34,419 bases of DNA from contig WQRQ01000002.1 of assembly GCA_009786685.1 (NCBI GenBank), positions 1 to 34,419 of the forward strand. The letters run 5' to 3'. Numbering within the stretch: position 1 is the first letter of the stretch; every line of letters begins with the position of its first letter. Shown here one piece after another: positions 1 to 7,596 of this stretch. The notes beneath the pieces were generated by a model. That model saw only the letters and a list, made by a program, of their open reading frames with translations, was not told where the DNA came from and did not search any database. This DNA comes from Defluviitaleaceae bacterium. Lineage in GTDB: Bacteria; Bacillota; Clostridia; Lachnospirales; WQUN01. The translations under genes and the position numbers were made by a program.

Positions 1-315
1 CGCGAGAATCGTAAACGAAGCAATAGGCACGGCATTAATAACATTAATGGCGGGCGCGACGAGCTTTTTAAAGATGGAAAATCGCGCAGAAAAAGCCGCA
101 ATCACGACCCCGACCCCCAGTGCAAGCAAAAACCCCTTTAATATCCGCGAAAGCGACATGCCGATACTTTCCCAAAAAATTTGTGTTTGCGCCAACGCAA
201 AAAGCCGCGCAAATGTAACACGCGGCGAGACAATAATAATATCGCTGTGGATTAGGGCATTGACGCCCTCCCATACAAGTAGCCAAAAAATGACTATCAA
301 CACAAGCTCCAGCAT
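1..315 (-). CDS. ABC transporter permease, SsuC/TauC type (partial, C-terminus outside window)
   Basis: This is the first 105 codons of an inner-membrane permease of an ABC importer for small organic anions such as sulfonates, nitrate or bicarbonate. The visible part has an N-terminal hydrophobic helix (LVLIVIFWLLVWEGV), a linker, then a region containing SLSRILKGFLLALGVGV and PAINVINAVPIAS, which is the pattern seen before the EAA loop in the SsuC/TauC family. It lies 28 bases downstream of the substrate-binding lipoprotein on the same strand, so the two probably share an operon, with an ATPase expected beyond the window. The start is uncertain: the ATG at 315 has no clear ribosome binding site, and the frame stays open upstream into the end of the lipoprotein gene with only a CTG as an alternative start. 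The substrate cannot be read from the sequence. Confidence 0.8.
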   Translation of the reverse strand, partial: MLELVLIVIFWLLVWEGVNALIHSDIIIVSPRVTFARLFALAQTQIFWESIGMSLSRILKGFLLALGVGVVIAAFSARFSIFKKLVAPAINVINAVPIASFTILA

Positions 316-343
316 CTTAAATCGCCGAAGGCGTGTTAGGATT

Positions 344-1315
344 TTAAGGAATGAAGAAAAAGTCGTCCGCAGGCATACCGCCTCCTATGGATTGTGGTTC
401 TTCGTTATACAAAACTTGGTAAAATCCGAGAAGATTTTGGCGCATTTCTTGGCCTGTGATAAAAACGATGTTTGTACGCGGAATAGCCGTCGCGGCGATG
501 TTAGCGTTGGGGATGATTTCAAAATCTACGGCGAGCTGTGCGGCTTCCGGCACGTTTGCGTTGATAAATGCCACCGATGCCGCGTATTCTTCCATAAAGA
601 CAGCAACGGCCTCGGGGTGATTTTCCACAAAATCGCGGTTGGCTATTACCACGCTCATTATCAGGCCGTAGTCGGGCTGAACGCGATTCCATTCTTCGGT
701 TAAGTCCAACGCCACACGAAGTCCGTCAATATAGCGCATAAGCACGGTGCTGACAAAAGGCTCGGGAAGCAGAGCGATTTCCGCCTGCCCGTTTTCCAAA
801 AGCGCGGCAATTTCCGCGTGTTCGGCGCGGAATTCGATATAAACATCCACGTCCGGAGTAAGCCCGTTTTGTGTCAAAACATAATTTAAAGCAAACTCGG
901 GCGTAGCACCCTGCCCATGTAAAAAAATCGTTCGCCCCGCAAGGTCTGCGATGCTGTGTATTGTATCGGTTGTGTCAACAATATGCAATACGCCAAGGGT
1001 GACGACCGCAAGTGCTTTTACATCCAAGCGATTATGCAAAACAGCGGCAAGGTTGCCGGGTACAGCGGCGATATCCACCGCACCCTGCGCAAACAGCGGC
1101 GGAACAAGGTCAGGCGAGCCAAGGATTTCAAATTCGTAGTAATTACGTGCGTTTCCGTTAGCATTTTCGTCCATTAAATGCAACAGTCCCATAGCCGTAG
1201 GCCCACGCATTGCGGCCACGCGGATTGTCATAGCCTCATACTCGTCCTCCGCGCCGCAAGCCGAAAACACAAACACCGCCATCAAAGCAAAAATAAGTAA
1301 AAATAATTTTTTCAT
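344..1315 (-). CDS. ABC transporter substrate-binding lipoprotein (SsuA/TauA/NMT1-like)
   Basis: This 323-residue protein is an extracytoplasmic solute receptor. Residues 1-20 form a lipoprotein signal peptide ending in FSAC, so Cys20 is the predicted lipidated residue anchoring it to the outer face of the membrane. The mature part has the pattern of SsuA/NMT1-like receptors: a hydrophobic first strand (MTIRVAAMRGPTAMG), a segment rich in small residues (GAVDIAAVPGNLAAVL), and ALLPEPFVSTVL, the hinge motif that follows ligand-dependent domain closure in these proteins. The start is supported by GGAGG just before the ATG. The permease gene follows, and a Crp/Fnr regulator is divergently transcribed from the other side of an 88-base intergenic region, so that regulator may control it. 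The ligand is unknown. Confidence 0.85.
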   Translation of the reverse strand: MKKLFLLIFALMAVFVFSACGAEDEYEAMTIRVAAMRGPTAMGLLHLMDENANGNARNYYEFEILGSPDLVPPLFAQGAVDIAAVPGNLAAVLHNRLDVKALAVVTLGVLHIVDTTDTIHSIADLAGRTIFLHGQGATPEFALNYVLTQNGLTPDVDVYIEFRAEHAEIAALLENGQAEIALLPEPFVSTVLMRYIDGLRVALDLTEEWNRVQPDYGLIMSVVIANRDFVENHPEAVAVFMEEYAASVAFINANVPEAAQLAVDFEIIPNANIAATAIPRTNIVFITGQEMRQNLLGFYQVLYNEEPQSIGGGMPADDFFFIP

Positions 1316-1349
1316 AACTACCTCCGTGGATTTTTTTTTGTAAATATAC

Positions 1350-1385
1350 TATAATCGAGCAAAATATTTTGTTGCCTGTGCAACA
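1350..1385 (+). promoter_or_regulatory. Crp/Fnr-type operator candidate with -10 element in divergent intergenic region
   Basis: A 16-base perfect palindrome, TGTTGC-CTGT-GCAACA, lies at 1370-1385 between the lipoprotein gene and the Crp/Fnr regulator. Its size and two-fold symmetry fit operators of the Crp/Fnr family. A TATAAT at 1350-1355 could be the -10 element of the regulator gene, which would place the palindrome just downstream of the start site, where a bound protein would repress. The -35 element is weak. That the neighbouring regulator binds here is an inference. Confidence 0.5.
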
Positions 1386-1403
1386 TTTCAAAAAGGTGCG
1401 TCC

Positions 1404-2006
1404 ATGAAAATTTTTACAAAATGCGCAAACGCCCGCCGCGCCTATTTCAAAAAAGACGAAATAATAATAGAAGCAGGCACAACCACCGACGAGTTTGGCT
1501 TTATACTGGAAGGCAGTGCGCAATCAATAAAATGGAATGCATCTGGCAAGCTGATAATCATAACAATGGTAGAAAAAGGCGGCGCGATAGGAGTTCTCTT
1601 GGCCGCAAGTCCGGGTAGAGTAAGCCCGTTAACCGTACAAGCCACCAAGGACAGTACGATAATGATGATTTCCTACAAAAAAATCCTAACCCCCTGCGAA
1701 AGAAACTGCAAATACCACAAAGACATCCTACAAAATTTCATGTCCCTTGTAGCCGAAAAAGGGCTCGAACTCCACGAAAGAATAAACTGCCTACTGGAGC
1801 CAACCGTCCGCGAAAAAATCCTAACCTACCTGCAAAAAATCTCCCGCGAGCAAAAAAGCTCTTCCTTTAATATACCCATAAACAGAAATATTATGGCAGA
1901 ATACCTAAACATAGAACGCAGCGCATTATCCCGCGAGCTGTCCCGCATGAAAAAAGACGGGTTAATTGATTACAATAAAAATCATTTTTGCTTAAAAAAC
2001 ATTTGA
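1404..2006 (+). CDS. Crp/Fnr family transcriptional regulator
   Basis: This 200-residue protein has an N-terminal cyclic-nucleotide-binding-type beta-barrel (about residues 15-105), a long dimerisation helix (about 108-135) and a C-terminal winged helix-turn-helix (about 150-197). The recognition segment reads NRNIMAEYLNIERSALSREL, typical of clostridial Crp/Fnr proteins. The canonical residues for cAMP binding are not evident, and there is no N-terminal Cys cluster like that of Fnr, so the signal is unknown. Two cysteines (CERNC, about residues 98-102) sit between the barrel and the dimer helix and could sense redox state or bind haem or metal, but this is speculative. AAAGGTG precedes the ATG. 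It is divergent from an ABC importer that it may control together with its own gene. Confidence 0.85.
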   Translation: MKIFTKCANARRAYFKKDEIIIEAGTTTDEFGFILEGSAQSIKWNASGKLIIITMVEKGGAIGVLLAASPGRVSPLTVQATKDSTIMMISYKKILTPCERNCKYHKDILQNFMSLVAEKGLELHERINCLLEPTVREKILTYLQKISREQKSSSFNIPINRNIMAEYLNIERSALSRELSRMKKDGLIDYNKNHFCLKNI

Positions 2007-2031
2007 CAACCTAATTGACAAATGTTAAGAT
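2003..2031 (+). promoter_or_regulatory. Promoter for the rpmG-secE-nusG-rplK-rplA operon
   Basis: TTGACA at 2003-2008 and TAAGAT at 2026-2031 are separated by exactly 17 bases, a near-consensus sigma-A promoter. The -35 box overlaps the stop codon of the Crp/Fnr gene. A second TTGACA at 2015-2020 has no -10 at the right distance. Confidence 0.7.
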
Positions 2032-2040
2032 TTTGTCCGG

Positions 2041-2062
2041 ACATCGCCCGCGATGTTTTTTT
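2041..2062 (+). terminator. Intrinsic terminator after the Crp/Fnr gene
   Basis: ACATCG and CGATGT form a 6-bp stem with a CCCG loop, followed by seven T. It would end the Crp/Fnr transcript. It lies just downstream of the ribosomal operon promoter, so the same hairpin would be at the very 5' end of that transcript. Confidence 0.6.
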
Positions 2063-2096
2063 GGTTGTGAAAAGAAAATGAAAGCGAGGGATATTA

Positions 2097-2246
2097 ATGC
2101 GTACAAAAATCACCTTAGCATGTACAGAATGTAAGCAGCGCAACTACAACACAATGAAAGAGAAAAAGAATCACCCCGACCGCATGGAAACAAAAAAGTA
2201 TTGCAAATTCTGCAACAAGCACATGCCGCACCGCGAAACAAAATAG
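2097..2246 (+). CDS. rpmG: 50S ribosomal protein L33
   Basis: This 49-residue protein is a small component of the large ribosomal subunit. It starts [19 protein letters not shown] and carries two Cys pairs (CTEC and CKFC), so it is the zinc-binding form of L33. The length is normal for the family. GCGAGGG precedes the ATG. It is the first gene after the 2003-2031 promoter and is followed 12 bases later by secE, the usual order in Bacillota. Confidence 0.95.
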   Translation: MRTKITLACTECKQRNYNTMKEKKNHPDRMETKKYCKFCNKHMPHRETK

Positions 2247-2258
2247 GAGGCCTGCAAA

Positions 2259-2474
2259 ATGAACGAAGAAAAAAGAAACGAAACAAATGTAGTAAAAGGC
2301 ACATTCCAAACCTACCGCGCAGAGTTTCGCAAGATAGTATGGCCTTCACGTGAGACGCTTTTTAAGCACACGGTTACGGTAATCGTGGTTTCGCTGATGT
2401 TTGGTGTGTATATTGCGTTTTTCGACTTTATTTTCAGTCAAGCATTCCAAGGCTTTGTGGGCCTGATATCATAA
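2259..2474 (+). CDS. secE: Preprotein translocase subunit SecE
   Basis: This 71-residue protein is the short Gram-positive form of SecE, the clamp that stabilises SecY in the protein-export channel. It has a charged amphipathic N-terminal half with the conserved RAEFRKIVWPSRETL segment and one membrane-spanning helix (about residues 38-62). AGGAGG is placed correctly before the ATG. It lies between rpmG and nusG, as in most Bacillota. Confidence 0.95.
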   Translation: MNEEKRNETNVVKGTFQTYRAEFRKIVWPSRETLFKHTVTVIVVSLMFGVYIAFFDFIFSQAFQGFVGLIS

Positions 2475-2483
2475 GGAGATACT

Positions 2484-2999
2484 ATGGAAGAATCTAAATG
2501 GTACGTTGTCCACACCTATTCGGGATACGAAAACAAGGTAAAAGCCAACTTGGAAAAAATCATCGAAAACCGAGGAATGCACGAGTTTTTCGACCAAATC
2601 GTTGTGCCTGTACAAGACACAATAGAGATGAAAAACAACGTAAAAAAATCCGTACAGCGCAAAATCTACCCCGGATATGTTCTGCTTAAAATGGTAATAA
2701 CAGACGACACATGGTACGTAGTGCGCAACACGCGTGGCGTAACAAGCTTTGTAGGCCCGGCCTCAAAACCCGTGCCGCTCACGGACGAAGAAATCATCTC
2801 AATGGGAATAGAAGTACCCGACTTCGAATTAGACCTCGACATCGGAGAAATCGTCCGCATAATCACAGGCCCCTTCGAAGGCTCTGTGGGCAATGTAAAA
2901 GACATCAACCACCAAAAGAAAACCGTGTCCATAACGCTAAGCGTATTCGGCCGCGAGACACAGGTAGAGGTGGACTACCACGTATTACAACGGATGTAA
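2484..2999 (+). CDS. nusG: Transcription termination/antitermination factor NusG
   Basis: This 171-residue protein binds RNA polymerase and modulates pausing and termination, and couples transcription to translation through S10. The N-terminal NGN domain begins with WYVVHTYSGYENKVKANLE and contains YPGYVLLKM (about residues 62-70). The C-terminal KOW domain includes GEIVRIITGPFEGSVGNV (about 121-138). Length and domains are standard. The gene starts 9 bases after secE with AAGGAG upstream and is followed by rplK. Confidence 0.96.
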   Translation: MEESKWYVVHTYSGYENKVKANLEKIIENRGMHEFFDQIVVPVQDTIEMKNNVKKSVQRKIYPGYVLLKMVITDDTWYVVRNTRGVTSFVGPASKPVPLTDEEIISMGIEVPDFELDLDIGEIVRIITGPFEGSVGNVKDINHQKKTVSITLSVFGRETQVEVDYHVLQRM

Positions 3000-3059
3000 C
3001 CATTAAGTAGGAGGGTTTTGCAAAAAGCAGCCCGCTTGTACTACAAGGAGGAAAAATAT

Positions 3060-3488
3060 ATGGCAAAGAAAATCACGGCTTATGTAAAGCTGCAAATCGA
3101 AGCCGGCAAAGCAACACCTGCCCCCCCGGTTGGTCCCGCACTGGGACAGCACGGGCTAAACATGATGGGCTTCTGCAAAGAGTTTAACGAGCGTACCAAA
3201 AACGACGCGGGTATGATAATCCCCGTAGTAGTTACCGTTTTTGCAGACAAAAGCTTTTCATTTATCACAAAAACGCCGCCCGCGGCAGTGCTTATCAAAA
3301 AGGCCTGCAAAATCGAAAAAGCCAGCGGCACACCCAGCAAAAAAGAAAAAGTAGCAACCATCCCCAAAGCCGAAGTCCAAAAAATCGCGGAGTTAAAAAT
3401 GGTAGACCTAAACGCCGCAAACATAGACACGGCAATGAGCATGATAGCCGGCACAGCCCGCAGTATGGGCATTGTCGTAGGCGAATAG
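3060..3488 (+). CDS. rplK: 50S ribosomal protein L11
   Basis: This 142-residue protein binds 23S rRNA at the GTPase-associated centre with L10 and is part of the stringent-response sensing site. It starts [20 protein letters not shown] and contains [22 protein letters not shown], the L11 N-terminal signature. The ATG at 3060 is chosen because AAGGAGG precedes it at the right distance and the family begins at this point. A start at 3018 would add 14 unrelated residues and has no support. Confidence 0.96.
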   Translation: MAKKITAYVKLQIEAGKATPAPPVGPALGQHGLNMMGFCKEFNERTKNDAGMIIPVVVTVFADKSFSFITKTPPAAVLIKKACKIEKASGTPSKKEKVATIPKAEVQKIAELKMVDLNAANIDTAMSMIAGTARSMGIVVGE

Positions 3489-3503
3489 GGGAGGTAGAAA
3501 AAT

Positions 3504-4196
3504 ATGAAACGTGGAAAAAAATACACAGACGCAGCTAAACTGGTAGAAGCAGCAAAGCTCTACGACGTAAGCGAAGCGATGGACTTAGTACAAAAAACAA
3601 GCGTAACAAAATTTGACTCAATGGTAGAAGCACACATCCGCCTGGGCGTAGACTCCCGTCACGCAGACCAGCAGGTACGCGGTGCGGTTGTTCTGCCACA
3701 CGGCACAGGCCGCACGGTGCGCGTTCTGGTATTCGCCAAAGGCGAAAAAGCCACCGAAGCAGAAGCCGCAGGTGCAGACTTCGTAGGCGGCGACGAGCTT
3801 GTTGCAAAAATCCAAGGCGAAAACTGGTTTGAATTTGACGTGGTAGTAGCCACCCCCGACATGATGGGTACAGTGGGTAAAATCGGTCGCGTCCTCGGCC
3901 CCAAAGGTCTAATGCCAAACCCAAAAGCCGGCACGGTAACCGCCGACGTAACAAAAGCAATCAACGACATCAAAGCCGGTAAAATCGAATATCGCCTCGA
4001 CAAAACAAACATCATCCACGTGCCGATAGGCAAAGTATCCTTCGGTACAGAAAAATTGGCACAGAATTTCCAAACGCTAATGTCGGCAGTAATAAAAGCA
4101 AAACCTTCCGCCGCAAAAGGCACGTACCTTAAAAGCATAACGCTTGCAAGCACAATGGGCCCCGGCGTAAAAGTTAACCCACTCCGCGTGGAGTAA
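3504..4196 (+). CDS. rplA: 50S ribosomal protein L1
   Basis: This 230-residue protein forms the L1 stalk of the large subunit, which helps release deacylated tRNA. Recognisable segments are [22 protein letters not shown] at the N-terminus (residues 3-24), [20 protein letters not shown] in the middle, and [19 protein letters not shown], the L1 signature. GGGAGG precedes the ATG. It directly follows rplK. In most Bacillota it is followed by rplJ-rplL, but here the operon ends and a convergent histidine kinase gene begins 8 bases later. Confidence 0.96.
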   Translation: MKRGKKYTDAAKLVEAAKLYDVSEAMDLVQKTSVTKFDSMVEAHIRLGVDSRHADQQVRGAVVLPHGTGRTVRVLVFAKGEKATEAEAAGADFVGGDELVAKIQGENWFEFDVVVATPDMMGTVGKIGRVLGPKGLMPNPKAGTVTADVTKAINDIKAGKIEYRLDKTNIIHVPIGKVSFGTEKLAQNFQTLMSAVIKAKPSAAKGTYLKSITLASTMGPGVKVNPLRVE

Positions 4197-4204
4197 ACCT
4201 CATA

Positions 4205-5587
4205 TCATCCCAAAGGCAGCGTGAACGTAAACACGCTGCCTTTTTCTATGTCGCTTTCTACTGTGAGGGTTTCGCCGTGGGCGCGGATGAAGGATTTGAC
4301 GATGGACAGCCCAAGGCCGCTTCCCATTTTGTCCTCACCACGGGAAGGGTCGCCCTTGTAAAAACGGTCGAAGATATATTTAAGCTCCTCCGATGTCATG
4401 CCGCGGCCGTTGTCGGATACGGAGATTAGGACTTTTTCGCGGGTCTCGGTTGTCTCTACGGTGATTTCGCCGTCGGCAGGCGTAAATTTTACCGCGTTCT
4501 CAAGCAAGTTATGCAGAACGCGGCTTATTTTATCCTTATCGGCTTCCACAAGGTCGGTGCTGTGCGCAAAGCGGCTGGTTATCATCAGCCGTTTTTCCAT
4601 GGCTTGGCGCGAAAATCCAAGAATAGTCTTCCTAATCAAATCGTTAATATCAAAGGTGCTTTTCTCCAGTGTGGCCTCCCGCTGGATATCCAAAATATCA
4701 TTGGAAAGCTTTATCAACCGCTCCGATTCATCCAAAACAATACCCAAATAATAAGGCTGCTCGTCAACCCCCACAGTCCCATCTGCGATTGCCGTGATAA
4801 AACCACGCATAGACGTAAGCGGCGAACGGATATCATGGGAGAGGTTGGAAATAAACGCGTTGCGGATTCGCTCCTGCTCCTGCAAGCCTTCCGCCATCTT
4901 GTTAAACTGCTCCGCCAGCTTGCTTATTTCGTCTTTTCCGCGCACGGGAAGGCGTTTTTCAAAATCGCCACCCGCAATCTCCCCCGCAGCCTCGTTTATC
5001 TGCCGCAACGGCTTGGAAATCGCACGACTGGTAAAAAAATGCAACACAAAAGCCAGCACCGCCGACACCCCAAGCGCGAAAAGCAGTATCCGATACATCT
5101 CATCAACAGCAGCCTCCAGCTCCGCCATAGAAACACCAACCAAAGCCGCTCCCGCAACCTCACCACCAATCCGAAAAGGAACCCCAACCACCAACAACGG
5201 CTGAAGCGCAGGATGATTAGAAGTACCAAAAACAGCCACAGTCTCACCGTACATAACAGGCGCAATCTCATCCTCATATACATGCGCCCCCGCCCCCACA
5301 GGCACACCATAATCCACAAAAATATTAAAATCCGTATCCAAAATAATAACGGTAGCCCCCGTATACATATGAATATTCCGAATCTCCTGCCCCAAAATAA
5401 AAAGCGCGCCATACCCCGTCAAATTCTCCATAGAATAAGCCACCCGCTCCGCAAGCCGAGTAAGCTCATTAGCCCGCTGCTCCGTCAAAAACCCACGCAA
5501 CACCTGCGAAAGCACAATCCCCAAAAATGTAAAACAAACAATCAACGTCCCAAGATAAAAAAGAAGCTGCTTACCAAAAATTCGCAT
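4205..5587 (-). CDS. Sensor histidine kinase (orphan)
   Basis: This 460-residue protein is a membrane sensor kinase that autophosphorylates on His and passes the phosphate to a response regulator. Order of domains: transmembrane helix 1 (about 8-28), an extracytoplasmic sensor region (about 30-165), transmembrane helix 2 (about 167-187), HAMP (about 188-240), HisKA with SHDIRSPLTSMRG (His251), and HATPase with N-box HNLLENAVKF (359-368), DNGRGM (392-397), FDRFY (406-410) and GSGLGL (422-427). All catalytic elements are present. GAGGTG precedes the ATG. No response regulator gene is adjacent: the upstream gene is divergent and encodes a polysaccharide membrane protein, and the downstream neighbour is convergent rplA. 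Its signal and partner are unknown. Confidence 0.93.
   Translation of the reverse strand: MRIFGKQLLFYLGTLIVCFTFLGIVLSQVLRGFLTEQRANELTRLAERVAYSMENLTGYGALFILGQEIRNIHMYTGATVIILDTDFNIFVDYGVPVGAGAHVYEDEIAPVMYGETVAVFGTSNHPALQPLLVVGVPFRIGGEVAGAALVGVSMAELEAAVDEMYRILLFALGVSAVLAFVLHFFTSRAISKPLRQINEAAGEIAGGDFEKRLPVRGKDEISKLAEQFNKMAEGLQEQERIRNAFISNLSHDIRSPLTSMRGFITAIADGTVGVDEQPYYLGIVLDESERLIKLSNDILDIQREATLEKSTFDINDLIRKTILGFSRQAMEKRLMITSRFAHSTDLVEADKDKISRVLHNLLENAVKFTPADGEITVETTETREKVLISVSDNGRGMTSEELKYIFDRFYKGDPSRGEDKMGSGLGLSIVKSFIRAHGETLTVESDIEKGSVFTFTLPLG
4212..4245 (+). terminator. Strong intrinsic terminator of the ribosomal operon, inside the end of the kinase gene
   Basis: AAAGGCAGCGTG (4212-4223) and CACGCTGCCTTT (4232-4243) form a perfect 12-bp stem with an 8-base loop and a T run. 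It lies 16 bases after rplA. On the minus strand the same bases encode the final residues of the histidine kinase (KGSVFTFTLPLG), so the hairpin is also coding sequence. The stem is symmetric and flanked by A/T runs on both sides, so it may act in both directions. Confidence 0.9.
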
Positions 5588-5629
5588 ATTTTCACCTCAT
5601 ATGATAAAATAAAATGTCAAAGTTTGGGT

Positions 5630-5669
5630 CAAGCCTTTTCAAAGGCTTGCGGGTGTGGGCAGAGCCCAC
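5630..5669. repeat. Two tandem perfect dyads (REP-like element candidate)
   Basis: Two back-to-back inverted repeats lie between the divergent kinase and Wzy-like genes. The first is CAAGCCTTT-TC-AAAGGCTTG (5630-5649) and the second GTGGGC-AGA-GCCCAC (5655-5669). No T run follows either, so they are not ordinary terminators. They resemble short intergenic hairpin repeats scattered through many clostridial genomes, but only one copy is visible here. Confidence 0.5.
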
Positions 5670-5700
5670 GGTCCTAATCACTAAATGAATGGAGATTGTA

Positions 5701-7596
5701 ATGAAAAAAACAAAAGCAAAATTCCTTGATGTATTTATAGGCGTAATGATAATGATTGTAGTAGCGGTTATGCCGCTGATTGTGCAGATTGCTATGCGTA
5801 ATTTGCCGCCGGAGCTTTTGCCTTATATGTCGGGGCAGTATCCCGACGGGAGGTATTTCGATATTTTTAGCTATTGGAAAGGCGTAGCGGTGCTTGTGCC
5901 TGCGGGGCTGATTGCGTTTTTTTATATCAATGATGTGATAACGAGTGGCAAAATGCCCGATTATCGGGAGTTTATCAGGCGTCCCTATGTTGTTTTAAGC
6001 GGCGTATATTTGCTGTTTGTGATTATTTCCGCGATATTTTCAAGGTATACGCATACGGCCTGGCTGGGTACGTACGACCGCGGCGAAGGCGCGTTTATGT
6101 GGATAGCCTATTTTGTGGTTTTCTTCGCGGTGATTTATTTTGTTAAGGATTTCGCAAGGGCTAAGATTGTTTTGTTTGGGCTTGTTTTTTCTTCTATTAT
6201 AATGGGTGCTATAGGGGTAGGGCAATTTATTGGACACGATTTTTTTGGTACAATGGCGGGTCGATGGTTGATTACAATGGATGATGAGCTTTTTCGCAGG
6301 CATATGGATGAAATTACTATAGAGTTTCCAATGTCATACGGTACGCTTTTTAACCCCAATACTTTTGGTAAATATACGGCTATGTTAAGCCCTGTACTTT
6401 TGCTTGCCGCGCTTACTTACGACGGCAAAAAGTATATTAGGGCTATTTTTTTGGTCGCCGGCGCGCTTATGCTGCTTGGGGTTTTTGGCAGTAGCTCTCT
6501 TGGCGGATTGATTGGCATTATTACCGCAACCGTTGTGCTTGTTGTTACGTTTTTGTGCAGGCCGGGGATTCCTGTAAAGCGGTTGGGGATGGCGGCTTTG
6601 CCGGTTGTGGTGTTGCTTCTGCTTGCCATCAGTTTTGTGCCGCAGCTTAATTATAGGGTTACGTTTCTGTTTAACAGAATGCAAATGGCAATGCGTGCCG
6701 ATACGCATGGGATTCAAAATTATCTGTTTGACGGTAACACAATGACGGTAGTGCGCGGAGATAATACAATATTTAGCATGACGGCAGAAAGCTTTGACCA
6801 AGGCGAATTTGAAGAAGGCGAATTTGAGGCTTGGATAGAAAGGCTTTGGCTTAACAGGGAGTGGCTTACCGTCCGCGATGGGTACGGAAACATTATCCAC
6901 CCCTATATAACCGAAAACCCGGGAAGCGAAACAGAGCCTGCGTCACTGATATACAGCTTTGAAATACCGGGATACAGAACAATTTCTATTGAGCATTTTA
7001 TCACAGCTAATTTTTTTGCGTATCGTCATACACATGCGGCGGACTTTTTCTTTTTATTCGAGGACGGGCGGCTGCACGGGATTTCACCGATAAGCAGGAG
7101 GTCTATTGATTTCGCGGATAAAGTACCGGCATGGGGCTTCTACGGGCGCGAAACCTGGGGCAGTAGCCGCGGACATATTTGGTCGCGGTCGTTTCCGCTT
7201 ATGCCAAGCCGTACAATTATCGGTAGCGGTCCCGATACCTTTGTTAATGTTTTCCCTAAAACGGAAATTGTTGAGTCGCACAGGTTTCATTTTACCTCGG
7301 CGTTTATCGTGGACAAGGCGCATAATATGTTTATCCAAACGTGGATTACTACAGGCGGGATATCTGCGATTGCGTTGTTTGGGCTTTTTGCGCATTATAT
7401 TTTTACCACGTTTATGCTACTGGTTAAAACCAAGGATATGCCGATGTTTGCCTATGGCTTGCGGCTTGGGCTTTTGTGCGCGGTTAGTGCGTATGTGATG
7501 TCGGGGATGGCGACGGATACGACAGTCGGCTCTACAGGTGTGTTTTTCGCGCTGCTGGGGCTGGGTTATGGGGTGAATCAGATTGATAAACACTAG
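5701..7596 (+). CDS. O-antigen ligase/polymerase-like membrane protein (Wzy_C type)
   Basis: This 631-residue protein has about 11-12 membrane helices and one large extracytoplasmic loop of about 170 residues (roughly 330-505). Features of the Wzy/WaaL superfamily are SRYTHTAWLGTYDRGEGAF early on, a central block of helices, and the late segment GPDTFVNVFP followed by VDKAHNMFIQTWITTGG, where the Wzy_C family has its conserved His. Such proteins polymerise or ligate lipid-linked glycans on the outer membrane face. The start at 5701 is preferred over the ATG at 5689 because GGAG (5691-5694) is correctly spaced for 5701. The gene is followed by ksgA, overlapping it by 14 bases, rather than by glycan genes, so its exact role in the polysaccharide pathway is unclear. 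Confidence 0.8.
   Translation: MKKTKAKFLDVFIGVMIMIVVAVMPLIVQIAMRNLPPELLPYMSGQYPDGRYFDIFSYWKGVAVLVPAGLIAFFYINDVITSGKMPDYREFIRRPYVVLSGVYLLFVIISAIFSRYTHTAWLGTYDRGEGAFMWIAYFVVFFAVIYFVKDFARAKIVLFGLVFSSIIMGAIGVGQFIGHDFFGTMAGRWLITMDDELFRRHMDEITIEFPMSYGTLFNPNTFGKYTAMLSPVLLLAALTYDGKKYIRAIFLVAGALMLLGVFGSSSLGGLIGIITATVVLVVTFLCRPGIPVKRLGMAALPVVVLLLLAISFVPQLNYRVTFLFNRMQMAMRADTHGIQNYLFDGNTMTVVRGDNTIFSMTAESFDQGEFEEGEFEAWIERLWLNREWLTVRDGYGNIIHPYITENPGSETEPASLIYSFEIPGYRTISIEHFITANFFAYRHTHAADFFFLFEDGRLHGISPISRRSIDFADKVPAWGFYGRETWGSSRGHIWSRSFPLMPSRTIIGSGPDTFVNVFPKTEIVESHRFHFTSAFIVDKAHNMFIQTWITTGGISAIALFGLFAHYIFTTFMLLVKTKDMPMFAYGLRLGLLCAVSAYVMSGMATDTTVGSTGVFFALLGLGYGVNQIDKH

Noticed and set aside
3018-3059. N-terminal extension of rplK from an upstream ATG
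   Set aside because: The ATG at 3060 has AAGGAGG at the right distance and matches the L11 family N-terminus; the extra 14 residues do not.
4511-5677. A 388-codon plus-strand open frame opposite the histidine kinase gene
   Set aside because: It is antisense to a kinase with all catalytic motifs, its product is a low-complexity Arg/Pro/Lys/Asn-rich sequence, and it has no recognisable domain.
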